Positions 9,390 to 17,335 of a stretch of DNA of 64,000 nucleotides are shown here, one piece after another. Each line of letters begins with the position of its first letter. Positions within the stretch are counted from its first letter, which is position 1. The stretch comes from Novosphingobium jiangmenense (GTDB lineage: Bacteria > Pseudomonadota > Alphaproteobacteria > Sphingomonadales > Sphingomonadaceae): assembly GCF_015694345.1 (NCBI RefSeq), contig NZ_JADQDC010000017.1, positions 1 to 64,000 of the forward strand. Reading direction: 5' to 3'. The notes under the pieces were generated by a model. It was not told the origin of the DNA. It did no database searches and saw nothing but the letters and a program-made list of their open reading frames with translations. The position numbers and the translations under genes are program-made.

Positions 9390-10101
9390 CTCGGACCTTT
9401 GCGTTCTTGCGCGCGACCAGATCGCCGAAGTGCGAGAGCGAGGCGATGATCATGTAGATCCGCGCGAGGTGGCCGCCGGTCATAAGGTCCTGCAGCGCAG
9501 GGCCATCGAGGGCGGAGAGCTTCTCCTCGTTGATGGTGTGATAGCCGACGAGCGAGTTCTTGGCGCCATCGTCGAGAGTCACTTCGAGGGTGAAGGATTC
9601 AGCCAGGTCATAGCGATCGAGCGCGGCGAAGAAGTCGGCGGATTCGCGATGGGCGTGGTCGAGATCGCCGAGCTTGGCGGCGATGTCCTCGAGATAAGGC
9701 GTGGGCTGGCCGCCGGCATCGAACACCCGCACGCCCTCGCCCGTCTTGCTGATACGCGGGTGGTCGAGATCGACGTGGACCTGGCCGACGCCATCGGGCG
9801 TGGCGGCGCGGCCGATCAGGAACGGGCGGATCGCCATCGACAGCGGGCGATAGGCAGCGTCCCAGGCGCCATCGCGCAGGAACAGGTTCTCGCCGGTCTC
9901 GAAACCCAGCAGCGCCAGCGCTTCCAGCTTGCCGGTCGAAAGGTCGCGGCGCAGTACGATGGGGTAGTGAGCCTGGATCGAGCGAAACTCGGCAGGCACG
10001 GTGGCGCAGGCCATCACGTTGTCGCCCAGTTCCGCGCTGGCCGCGGTGTCGATGCGCAACTCGCCATGGTCGGCGGGATTGAGGACTGCGTGGTTGCTCA
10101 T
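9382..10101 (-). CDS. SapC family protein
   Basis: A 239-residue protein matching the SapC family (named after a Campylobacter S-layer locus gene) in its typical opening, HYPIVLRRDLSTGKLEALALLGFETGENLF, and length. No signal peptide or membrane segment is seen. The biochemical role is unknown. In sphingomonads and Caulobacter the gene recurs between halogenase-family genes downstream of TonB receptors, as here. It overlaps halogenase B by 4 bases (ATGA) and the cupin gene by 8. Confidence 0.8.
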   Translation of the reverse strand: MSNHAVLNPADHGELRIDTAASAELGDNVMACATVPAEFRSIQAHYPIVLRRDLSTGKLEALALLGFETGENLFLRDGAWDAAYRPLSMAIRPFLIGRAATPDGVGQVHVDLDHPRISKTGEGVRVFDAGGQPTPYLEDIAAKLGDLDHAHRESADFFAALDRYDLAESFTLEVTLDDGAKNSLVGYHTINEEKLSALDGPALQDLMTGGHLARIYMIIASLSHFGDLVARKNAKVRGG

Positions 10102-11645
10102 TTCATTGCCGCTCCGTGCATGGCGATCGGGTCTGCCGCCGCGACAGGGCGCAGGGCATCGAGGTAGGTCCGGTTGGAGGGCAGCGCCGCCGCAAGCGCA
10201 CGCGAGCGCTGCCGCACTTCGGCAAGGCGCTGCGACGCTGCTGCATCAGGCGCTCCGGCGGGCACGGGGAAGCCCATGCCGTAGAGCACGTATTGCTGGC
10301 TGGCGGCGCAGAACAGCTCGTCCATGCGGGGGAAGTCCCACACCGAAGGGGGCTGATCGCGCCAGAGTTCGAGCGCCTCGACAAGCCGCGCGGGGATCGT
10401 CGCAGGGTCGCGCTGGGCCAGCCAGTAGGGCTCTGTCCGGCGACTGAGGACGTAGTGCAGCTTGAGGAATTCGACGATGCGGTCCCAGCGGTAGCGGAAC
10501 AGTTCGTTAAAGCGCTCGGCGAGCAGGCCCATCGTGGCCGCACGACGCGGGAAGCTCTCGGCGAGCGCCTTGATCGACAGTTCGATGGTGACGATGGCCG
10601 AGGCCTCGAGCGGTTCGATGAAGCCGGCCGAGAGGCCGACGGCGAGGCAGTTGCCATGCCAGAAGCGCTCGCGGTGGCCAGTCGAGAAGGTCAGCTTGCG
10701 GGGGCGCAAGGCGGAAAGGTCCGTCCCCGGCAGCTTCGCCGCAACATAGGACCGCAGCACCTCTTCGGCCCGCGCATCGTCCATGAAGCGCGAGGAGAAC
10801 ACGCAGCCGATGCCGCGCCGCGTCGGCAAAGCAATGTCCCAGATCCAGCCCGCTTCGTGCGCGGTGCCGATGGTCTGCGAGGCAATGGCACTGCCAGCCT
10901 CCACCGGCACTTGCAGGGCAAGCGCGCTGTCGTTGAACGATACGTCCGAGCGGTCGACCCACGGCACGCTACAGTGCCCGCCGATCAGGATGGCGGCGAG
11001 GCCGGAGCAGTCGATGAAGAAATCTCCAGCGAGCTCGCGCCCGTCGTGCAGGCGCAGGCTGGAGATGTTGCCGGTGTCGTCATTGGCAACCGAAGTGACT
11101 TGCGCCGAAACATGCGTCACGCCGAGCCGCGCGGTAGCATGGCGCTTTAAGAGGGTAGCAAACTTGCCCGCGTCGAGATGATAGCCGTAGTTCAGCGCCC
11201 CGGCGTAGTCCGGCATCGCCCGCTGCCGTGGCGCAAGGCTTTCGTCACAGGCAAGAGCCTGAGGCGTCATCGCTGCGGCAAAGGGCGCACCCGGCGCATC
11301 CGCCTGCCACGCCGCGAGCATCGCCGCCATGTCGCCAGGCGGAGGCGGGGTGAAGGGATGGTAGTAGCTGTCAGCCTCGCCGCCATCGCCCCAGCCATCG
11401 AAGCGAGAACCCTGCTTGAACGAGGCGTCGCACTCGGACAGGAACTCCGCCTCGGGAATGCCGATGGTGGCGAGCGTCTCGCGCATCGTCGGCCAGGTGC
11501 CCTCGCCCACGCCGATGGTCGGAATATTGGGCGCTTCGACCAGCGTGATCGCAAGTTCGGGCCGCCGCGCCGCCAGCAGGCAGGCCGAAAGCCACCCTGC
11601 GGTGCCGCCTCCGACGATGACAACCTGCTCCACCGACCCGATCAT
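10098..11645 (-). CDS. Flavin-dependent (tryptophan-halogenase family) enzyme B, variant motif
   Basis: A 515-residue paralogue of halogenase A, clearly diverged. GGGTAGW lies at residues 12-18, the predicted catalytic Lys at about 77 (SFKQGSRFDGW), and the conserved Glu in IEPLEASA. The family's WxWxIP block reads WIWDIAL, with Ala where Pro is expected. An insert, SYYHPFTPPPPG, follows the Lys region. It is the first gene after the TonB receptor, separated by 126 bases that contain a hairpin. As with A, the substrate is unknown, and the motif change leaves halogenation itself uncertain; it may have become a monooxygenase-like or accessory protein. Confidence 0.8.
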   Translation of the reverse strand: MIGSVEQVVIVGGGTAGWLSACLLAARRPELAITLVEAPNIPTIGVGEGTWPTMRETLATIGIPEAEFLSECDASFKQGSRFDGWGDGGEADSYYHPFTPPPPGDMAAMLAAWQADAPGAPFAAAMTPQALACDESLAPRQRAMPDYAGALNYGYHLDAGKFATLLKRHATARLGVTHVSAQVTSVANDDTGNISSLRLHDGRELAGDFFIDCSGLAAILIGGHCSVPWVDRSDVSFNDSALALQVPVEAGSAIASQTIGTAHEAGWIWDIALPTRRGIGCVFSSRFMDDARAEEVLRSYVAAKLPGTDLSALRPRKLTFSTGHRERFWHGNCLAVGLSAGFIEPLEASAIVTIELSIKALAESFPRRAATMGLLAERFNELFRYRWDRIVEFLKLHYVLSRRTEPYWLAQRDPATIPARLVEALELWRDQPPSVWDFPRMDELFCAASQQYVLYGMGFPVPAGAPDAAASQRLAEVRQRSRALAAALPSNRTYLDALRPVAAADPIAMHGAAMK

Positions 11646-11704
11646 CTCTCACCCGTTTCGGCCACCGGTTGATCCGGCGAGCCTGTCAGTTCCTCGAAAC
11701 CCCT

Positions 11705-11736
11705 GCGGCCCGCACTGCGTGAACAGTACGGGCCGC
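11705..11736 (-). other. Intercistronic hairpin between TonB receptor and halogenase B
   Basis: GCGGCCCG (11705-11712) pairs with CGGGCCGC (11729-11736), and after one mismatch four more pairs form around a 6-base loop. There is no T-run on the minus side, so it does not look like a full terminator for the leftward operon. It is placed where it could protect the receptor mRNA 3' end or damp readthrough. The T-run on its plus side (11740-11744) is probably incidental. Confidence 0.5.
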
Positions 11737-11771
11737 CGGTTTTTCCTTACCCGAAGGTCAAGTCCTCAGGC

Positions 11772-14744
11772 TCAGAAGGTAAACCGCGCACCGGCAGCAT
11801 AGCGCGCATAACCCGGTGCCGCAAAGAACACGGTCTGGTTGTTGCGCTGGTAGCCCTTGCGGTCGGCGTTGGTGATGTTGATGCCTTCGACGAAGACCGT
11901 CACGCCCTTGCGGATTTCATAGGACGCGCTGGCATCGAACTGGCCATAGGCCTTCACGTAGTACGGATCGAAGCCGTAGCCCGAGAGGAACCCGGCGCGC
12001 CAGTTGTAGGCAACGCGCGCCTGCAGACCGTTCTTGTCGTAGAACAGCACGGCGTTGGCGCTGTCGCTGACCCCGTTCACCGCGAACTGCGGGATGGTGT
12101 AGCGCAGGGTGTTGTCGAACTTCGTGTCGCTCTTCACCACGGTGTAGTTCAGGATCGCGCCGAAGCCGGTGTCCCAGAAGCTGTGCTGGACCGCGAACTC
12201 CCAGCCCCACAGCTTGGCCTTCTGGTCGCTGTTGGTCGGCTGCGTGGTGATGAAGTTGACAAGCGGATCGGACGCCTGGCCGACGACGCCGGTCACCACC
12301 CCGTTGGCGTCACGAATGACGGTCGAGGGGAAGTTGGCACCGATGTAGTCGAGCAACTGCTGCGCCGTGGCGTTCGGGCCGAGCGCCGCGCGCGCCGCTG
12401 CCGCGTTGGCACCCGCTGCAGCATTCGTCAGGCCGAACGCGGGCTGGTTGACCTGCGTCTGGCTGATGAAGTTCTTCACGACCTTGTGGAAGAAGCCCAC
12501 CGAGACGTAGCTGGTCGGCGCGTAGTACCATTCAGCCGAAAGATCGACGTTGTTCGACTTGTACGGCAACAGGCCGGGGTTGCCGCTCGATGCCGTGCTG
12601 CCACCGATGCGGATCGGCGAGGCAAGCGTAGTGCCGCCCTGCAGCGAGGTATAGTCGGGACGCGTGATGGTCTGGCTGTAGCTGGCGCGAAGGCGGACGT
12701 TGCGGACCGGCTCCATGTCGAAATCGATCGCCGGCAGCCAGTTCTCGTACTCGCCCTTGAGCGAGGCGGCAGCGACCTGCTGCGGGTTGCCATAGTCGAT
12801 CGCGGTTTCGTTGCCGCCGGTCCAGATAGTGCGGACCGGGATCGGAACCTGCGCGGTGGAGTCGACCTTGGTCTTCTCGTAGCGAAGGCCGAAGCGCAGG
12901 TGCGCGGTGCCGGCTCCCAGATCGAAAGAGTGCGTCGTCTGGAGGTACGGCGCCCAAGTGCGTTCGCGGACGGTGCGGTCGGTCGTGTACTTGGCGATGC
13001 AAGTGCCTGCCGCAACCGAGGTGCTGCAGATGCCGAGCTTGCTGTCGAGCAGCTGGATCAGCCTGTCGGTATCGATCTCGAAGTAGTTCGGGATGATCGA
13101 GGCATCGTTCGATCCAGACATGCCCGAGAGGTCCTTGGGCAGGTTGCGGATCTGGTAGATGTCGTCAGGCGTCTCGGCCGCAGAAAGCGTACCACCCCAG
13201 GTGTCGTTCTGGATGACACCGAAAGCCGAGCGCACCTTGTTCTCGGTATAGGTCACGCCGAAGTCGAGGCTGTCGATGAACGAGGCGTCGAAATCGTAGC
13301 CGCCCCGGAAGGTGACTTCGTTGATCTCGTCACGCATGTAGGCGGTGCGGAAGGCGTTGCCGGCCGGACGGATGTTGGCGGCATTGATCTCGGCACCGGG
13401 ATACATCTCGACGCTGATGACCGGCATGTCCTGGGTATAGTCGACCTTCTGCGACTTCACACCGAAGATGGCGCTGCCCACGGCAATGCCCGAGCCATAA
13501 GGCTTGGTCGGCTTGCTCTCGGCAGTCGAGTGGTGGCCGTCGAGTTCGAGGCGCAGGCCGCCGGGGCCATCCCACTTGAGGTTGCCGCCGATCGACTGGT
13601 TGCGCGAACGGTTGGCCGCGACCGCGCCGGTAATGGCGAGGTCCTTCCCGGGGCCGAAGTTCTCGGCGTAGAAGTTCGGGCCTGCCGCCGGGCCATCGGT
13701 CCAGCTGCTCGAGGTATCACCGTGGTTGAACCACACGCCGATCGAGTTGGTGCGCGCGTCGATGGTGTTCTGCGAGAAGGTGTAGTCGACAGTCGCGGTC
13801 AGCGTGTCGGTCGGCTTGACCTGCACCACGGCCTGGCCGTTGATGCGCTTGCGACGGAACGTGGTGAAATCGTAGCCCGCGTTCTGCGTGACCTGATAGA
13901 TGTCGTTCGGGCCGGGGCGGTTCTGGATGTTGGCGGCGCCCGGAGTGCCCGGCTGCGCCAGCGAACCCCAGTTGTTTTCCGAACCGAGATAACCTTCGCG
14001 CCACCCGGCGTTGAACTGGGCCTGGCTGGCCTTGCGGTCCTGGTAGGAACCGGTCAGCAGCACGCCGATGCGATTGTCTGCGAAGGTATCGCTGATGATG
14101 CCCGAAACTTCCGGGGTGATGCTCGTGCCTTCGAACAGCGAGGTGTCATAGACACCCTTGGCACCGATGCTGCCGTGGAAGCCGGGGCGCTCGAGCGGCT
14201 TGGCGGTCTTGATGTTGATGACCGAACCGATGCCGCCGGTGGCGAGCGAGGCGCGGCCCGACTTGTAGACTTCGACGCCGGCAATGCCTTCGGAGGCCAG
14301 GTTGGCGAAATCGAAAGAGCGCGAGGCCGGAGCGCCGCTGCTGCCGCCGAGGCTGGAGGCTGGCATCTGGCGACCGTTGAGCAGCACAAGGTTGAAGTCC
14401 GGACCGAAGCCGCGGACCGTCACGGTCGAGCCTTCACCGCTGTTGCGGTCGATCGAAACACCGGTGATGCGCTGCAGCGATTCGGCGAGGTTGGTATCGG
14501 GGAACTTGCCGATGTCTTCGGCCGAGATCGCATCGACCACGCCCTGCGCGGTGCGCTTGATGTCCATCGCCTTCGACAGCGAGGCGCGGATGCCGGTGAC
14601 GACGATGGCCTCACCCTCATCGGCGGGAGCAGCGGCGTCCTGCGGCGCTTCCTGCGCATGGACGGACTGCCCGGCGAGTGCGAGTGCGAGGGCACCCATG
14701 CTGGCTGCGCGAACGGCAGCGGAACGTGTCATGGAAACCTTCAT
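11772..14744 (-). CDS. TonB-dependent receptor, Caulobacter/Xanthomonas type
   Basis: A 990-residue outer-membrane receptor that imports a ligand, here probably a beta-glucan oligosaccharide, using TonB energy. It has a signal peptide (ALALALAGQSVHAQ), a TonB-box-like EAIVVTG, then the plug domain with FPDTNLAESLQRITGVSIDR and VRGFGPDFN characteristic of the TIGR01782 clade, and a long barrel ending in the aromatic-terminated YARYAAGARFTF. The ATG at 14744 has a perfect GGGGAGG Shine-Dalgarno; an ATG at 14777 is less likely. It is the promoter-proximal gene of the locus and carries two LacI-type operators upstream. Confidence 0.92.
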   Translation of the reverse strand: MKVSMTRSAAVRAASMGALALALAGQSVHAQEAPQDAAAPADEGEAIVVTGIRASLSKAMDIKRTAQGVVDAISAEDIGKFPDTNLAESLQRITGVSIDRNSGEGSTVTVRGFGPDFNLVLLNGRQMPASSLGGSSGAPASRSFDFANLASEGIAGVEVYKSGRASLATGGIGSVINIKTAKPLERPGFHGSIGAKGVYDTSLFEGTSITPEVSGIISDTFADNRIGVLLTGSYQDRKASQAQFNAGWREGYLGSENNWGSLAQPGTPGAANIQNRPGPNDIYQVTQNAGYDFTTFRRKRINGQAVVQVKPTDTLTATVDYTFSQNTIDARTNSIGVWFNHGDTSSSWTDGPAAGPNFYAENFGPGKDLAITGAVAANRSRNQSIGGNLKWDGPGGLRLELDGHHSTAESKPTKPYGSGIAVGSAIFGVKSQKVDYTQDMPVISVEMYPGAEINAANIRPAGNAFRTAYMRDEINEVTFRGGYDFDASFIDSLDFGVTYTENKVRSAFGVIQNDTWGGTLSAAETPDDIYQIRNLPKDLSGMSGSNDASIIPNYFEIDTDRLIQLLDSKLGICSTSVAAGTCIAKYTTDRTVRERTWAPYLQTTHSFDLGAGTAHLRFGLRYEKTKVDSTAQVPIPVRTIWTGGNETAIDYGNPQQVAAASLKGEYENWLPAIDFDMEPVRNVRLRASYSQTITRPDYTSLQGGTTLASPIRIGGSTASSGNPGLLPYKSNNVDLSAEWYYAPTSYVSVGFFHKVVKNFISQTQVNQPAFGLTNAAAGANAAAARAALGPNATAQQLLDYIGANFPSTVIRDANGVVTGVVGQASDPLVNFITTQPTNSDQKAKLWGWEFAVQHSFWDTGFGAILNYTVVKSDTKFDNTLRYTIPQFAVNGVSDSANAVLFYDKNGLQARVAYNWRAGFLSGYGFDPYYVKAYGQFDASASYEIRKGVTVFVEGINITNADRKGYQRNNQTVFFAAPGYARYAAGARFTF

Positions 14745-14803
14745 GATCCTCCCCTTTTGAAACCTCGGCACTGCCACGCGAATTGCTCGCCATCAGCGCT
14801 CTT

Positions 14804-14833
14804 GTGAACGTTCACCTAAATGAGAACGTTCAC
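14804..14833 (-). promoter_or_regulatory. Tandem LacI-type operators upstream of the TonB receptor
   Basis: GTGAACGTTCAC at 14804-14815 (a perfect palindrome) and GAGAACGTTCAC at 14822-14833 have centres 18 bases apart, close to two helical turns, about 60-90 bases ahead of the receptor start. The same sequence class recurs before the GH3 gene at 3657-3668. Control by the LacI protein of the locus is inferred. Confidence 0.7.
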
Positions 14834-15015
14834 GCGGTCAAGCGACTTCGGTGCATCGGCGCCTCAGCCCTAGTTCTTTTGGGCAATCCGGGCAGGGACT
14901 TGCGCGAAAGCCGGGAAATCCGTTTGGTCGCGCGCCGCTCTTGGCATAGCCTTGCGATCAAGCGGCGGCCCGATTGTGCTTTCATCCCGTCAGCCGCGTC
15001 AGGGATAGGCCTTCC

Positions 15016-16290
15016 ATGCGCGACCACGACCTTCGAAGCAGGGCTGTCGGCGAAATGCACCTGCGGCGCTGGCCGTTGCTGCAGGTCCCCTGCCACATCG
15101 TGCAATGGGTGCTGGGCGTCGAAGATGGCGAACGGGCCGACGAACTCGCCGCCATCGAAGCGCTTACGGCCAGTCACGACAGCGTCGGCAACCCGACGCA
15201 TCGCGAGGGCCGCATCAACGACCATGTGACCTTCACCTGGGAGCGGCAGAGCGAGGGCAGCAGCCTCACGATCTTCTGCGCGCCGTGTGACGAGGCCGGT
15301 TTTCTCGATCCGGGCACCGATCCGCTCCTGTCTGCGGCGATCGCCTGGGCGCAGACCTTGCCGGGCCAGATCATCCGCAGCACGCGGGTGTGGCTGGGCG
15401 AGAACGACGCGGACGTGGAGCAGGTGCTCGATCACCATGCCCTCAATCGCGACGAACTGGTTTCAAGCACGCTGGGCGGCGGCATCCGCATCTGGTCGGA
15501 CTTCCGCCTGAAGGACGACGGTTTCGGACGGCTGCTCGTGGCGGCGAACGGGATCGACCGGCGCGACCTGACGCGCCAGCTGCAGCGGATGCAGGAACTG
15601 GGCAATTACCGCAACAAGGCCCTGCTGGGACTGCCGGTGGCGCGCGAATGCTGGCCCAAGCTCGATGCCGCCGAAGGACGGCTGCGCGATCTTTCGAACC
15701 GCATTGCCGACAGCGACGCGCGCGATGACAGCCTGCTCGAGGAACTGTCCGGTCTCGCACTCGATCTGGCTTCGGTCTCGACGGCGATCTCGTTCCGCAT
15801 GGACGCCACCCGCGCCTATGGCCAGATCGTCGAGGAGCGGCTCGAGCAACTGGGCGTGCAGCCAGTCGAGGGCTTCGCCTCGCTGGTGGATTTCACCCAG
15901 CGGCGTTTCCGCCCGGCCATGAACACCTGCATCGCCACGAGCGAGCGGATCGAGCGCATTGCCCATCGCACCGAGCAGCTCGCCTCGCTGCTGCGGGCCC
16001 GGATCGACACCCGGATCGAGAACCAGAATGCCGAACTGCTGCGGTCGATGGAGCAGTCGATCTCGATGCAGGCGCGGTTGCAGCAGCTGGTCGAGGGCCT
16101 GTCGGCGGTGGCGCTGAGCTACTATGTGCTGGGCCTCGTCAAGTACGCGCTCTACGCCGTCCCGGACGCTGCGCTGGGGGTTTCCGACGAGTTCGTCGTC
16201 GGCGTTCTGGTGCTGCCGATGGTACTTGGCGTGTGGTGGACGATGCACACGTTGAAGGACCGGTTGATCAAGACGTCATCGCAGCAATAA
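15016..16290 (+). CDS. DUF3422 family membrane protein
   Basis: A 424-residue protein of the DUF3422 family, recognisable from its opening (RSRAVGEMHLRRWPLL) and its C-terminal pair of hydrophobic helices (LSAVALSYYVLGLVKY and VVGVLVLPMVLGVWW). The middle is largely helical and probably coiled. No function is established for the family. The ATG at 15016 fits the family N-terminus better than one at 14974. It ends 43 bases before bchI and is probably not part of the photosynthesis cluster, although it reads the same way. Confidence 0.8.
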   Translation: MRDHDLRSRAVGEMHLRRWPLLQVPCHIVQWVLGVEDGERADELAAIEALTASHDSVGNPTHREGRINDHVTFTWERQSEGSSLTIFCAPCDEAGFLDPGTDPLLSAAIAWAQTLPGQIIRSTRVWLGENDADVEQVLDHHALNRDELVSSTLGGGIRIWSDFRLKDDGFGRLLVAANGIDRRDLTRQLQRMQELGNYRNKALLGLPVARECWPKLDAAEGRLRDLSNRIADSDARDDSLLEELSGLALDLASVSTAISFRMDATRAYGQIVEERLEQLGVQPVEGFASLVDFTQRRFRPAMNTCIATSERIERIAHRTEQLASLLRARIDTRIENQNAELLRSMEQSISMQARLQQLVEGLSAVALSYYVLGLVKYALYAVPDAALGVSDEFVVGVLVLPMVLGVWWTMHTLKDRLIKTSSQQ

Positions 16291-16314
16291 TTCGCTTGTC
16301 CTGACGGCCATAAG

Positions 16315-16332
16315 TGTCCACAGTTCTGGACA
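16315..16332 (+). promoter_or_regulatory. PpsR/CrtJ-type operator at the bchI start
   Basis: TGTCCACAGTTCTGGACA fits the TGT-N12-ACA consensus and its TGTCCA and TGGACA arms are perfect inverted copies. It ends one base before the bchI ATG. A TTGTCC hexamer at 16296-16301 lies 17 bases upstream of CACAGT (16319-16324), a possible weak -35/-10 pair. Repression by the PpsR encoded at 36702-38126 is inferred from the known consensus. Confidence 0.7.
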
Positions 16333-16333
16333 G

Positions 16334-17335
16334 ATGGCGCGCTTCCCCTTCTCTGCGATCGTCGGTCAGGACGAGATGAAGCTCGCGCTCCTGATCGCAG
16401 CGGTCGATCCCTCCATCGGCGGGGTGATGGTCTTCGGCGACCGCGGGACGGGCAAGTCCACCGCCGCCCGCGCCCTCGCCAGCCTGCTGCCACCGATCAT
16501 GGTGATGGACGGCTGCCGCTACGGCTGCTCGCCCGAAGCGCCGCACACCTGCCCCGGCCCTTGCGACTCGACCAAGGCGAGCAAGCGCCCGGTCCCCTTC
16601 GTCGATCTGCCGCTCGGCGCGACCGAGGACCGCGTGCTCGGCTCCCTCGATCTCGAACGCGCGCTGCGCACCGGGGAAAAGACATTCGAACCCGGGCTGC
16701 TGGCGCGGGCGCATCGCGGATTCCTGTACATCGACGAGATCAACCTGCTCGAGGATCACCTCGTCGACCTGCTGCTCGACGTGTCCGCCTCGGGCGAGAA
16801 CGTGGTGGAGCGCGAGGGGCTGTCGGTGCGCCACAAGGCGAAGTTCGTGCTGATCGGCAGCGGCAACCCGGAAGAAGGCGAACTCCGTCCGCAACTGCTC
16901 GACCGCTTCGGCCTTTCGGTCGAAGTGCGCACCCCGCGCGAGATCGAGAACCGCGTCGAGATCATGCGCCGCTGCGCCGCCCACGATGCCGACAGCGAAG
17001 CCTTCGCCGCGCAGTGGGCCGAGGAGGACGAGAAGGTCCTGCAGCAGATCGCGCGGGGACAGAAGAAGCTGGCCAAGATCGAAGTGCCAGACAGCGTGCT
17101 CGTCGATGCCGCCGGCATCTGCAGCGCGGTCGGTGTCGATGGTTTGCGCGGAGAACTTACCCTGATGCGGGCCGCGCGCGCCTATGCTGCGCTCAAGGGC
17201 GCAAAGGTGGTCAAGCGCGACCATCTTCTCCACGTCGCACCCATGGCCTTGCGTCACCGCCTGCGCCGCGACGTGCTCGACGAAAGCGGATCGACCGCCC
17301 GCATAGACCGCGCGATCGCCGAACACTTCGGATGA
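16334..17335 (+). CDS. bchI: Magnesium chelatase ATPase subunit I
   Basis: The 333-residue AAA+ motor of Mg-chelatase, which with BchD and BchH inserts Mg2+ into protoporphyrin IX, the first committed step to bacteriochlorophyll. The opening FPFSAIVGQDEMKLAL is typical. Walker A is GDRGTGKST (residues 35-43) and Walker B LYIDEINLL near residue 135. The start codon has no Shine-Dalgarno and sits one base after a PpsR palindrome. Its stop overlaps bchD (ATGA), so I and D are translationally coupled. Confidence 0.96.
   Translation: MARFPFSAIVGQDEMKLALLIAAVDPSIGGVMVFGDRGTGKSTAARALASLLPPIMVMDGCRYGCSPEAPHTCPGPCDSTKASKRPVPFVDLPLGATEDRVLGSLDLERALRTGEKTFEPGLLARAHRGFLYIDEINLLEDHLVDLLLDVSASGENVVEREGLSVRHKAKFVLIGSGNPEEGELRPQLLDRFGLSVEVRTPREIENRVEIMRRCAAHDADSEAFAAQWAEEDEKVLQQIARGQKKLAKIEVPDSVLVDAAGICSAVGVDGLRGELTLMRAARAYAALKGAKVVKRDHLLHVAPMALRHRLRRDVLDESGSTARIDRAIAEHFG

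Noticed and set aside
12183..14807. 874-codon antisense open frame across the TonB receptor
   Set aside because: Codon-bias shadow; Arg/Val/Asp-rich with no domain, while the receptor on the other strand is unmistakable.
14830..15438. 202-codon leftward open frame near the TonB receptor promoter
   Set aside because: It is antisense to the conserved DUF3422 coding sequence and would cover the LacI operators.
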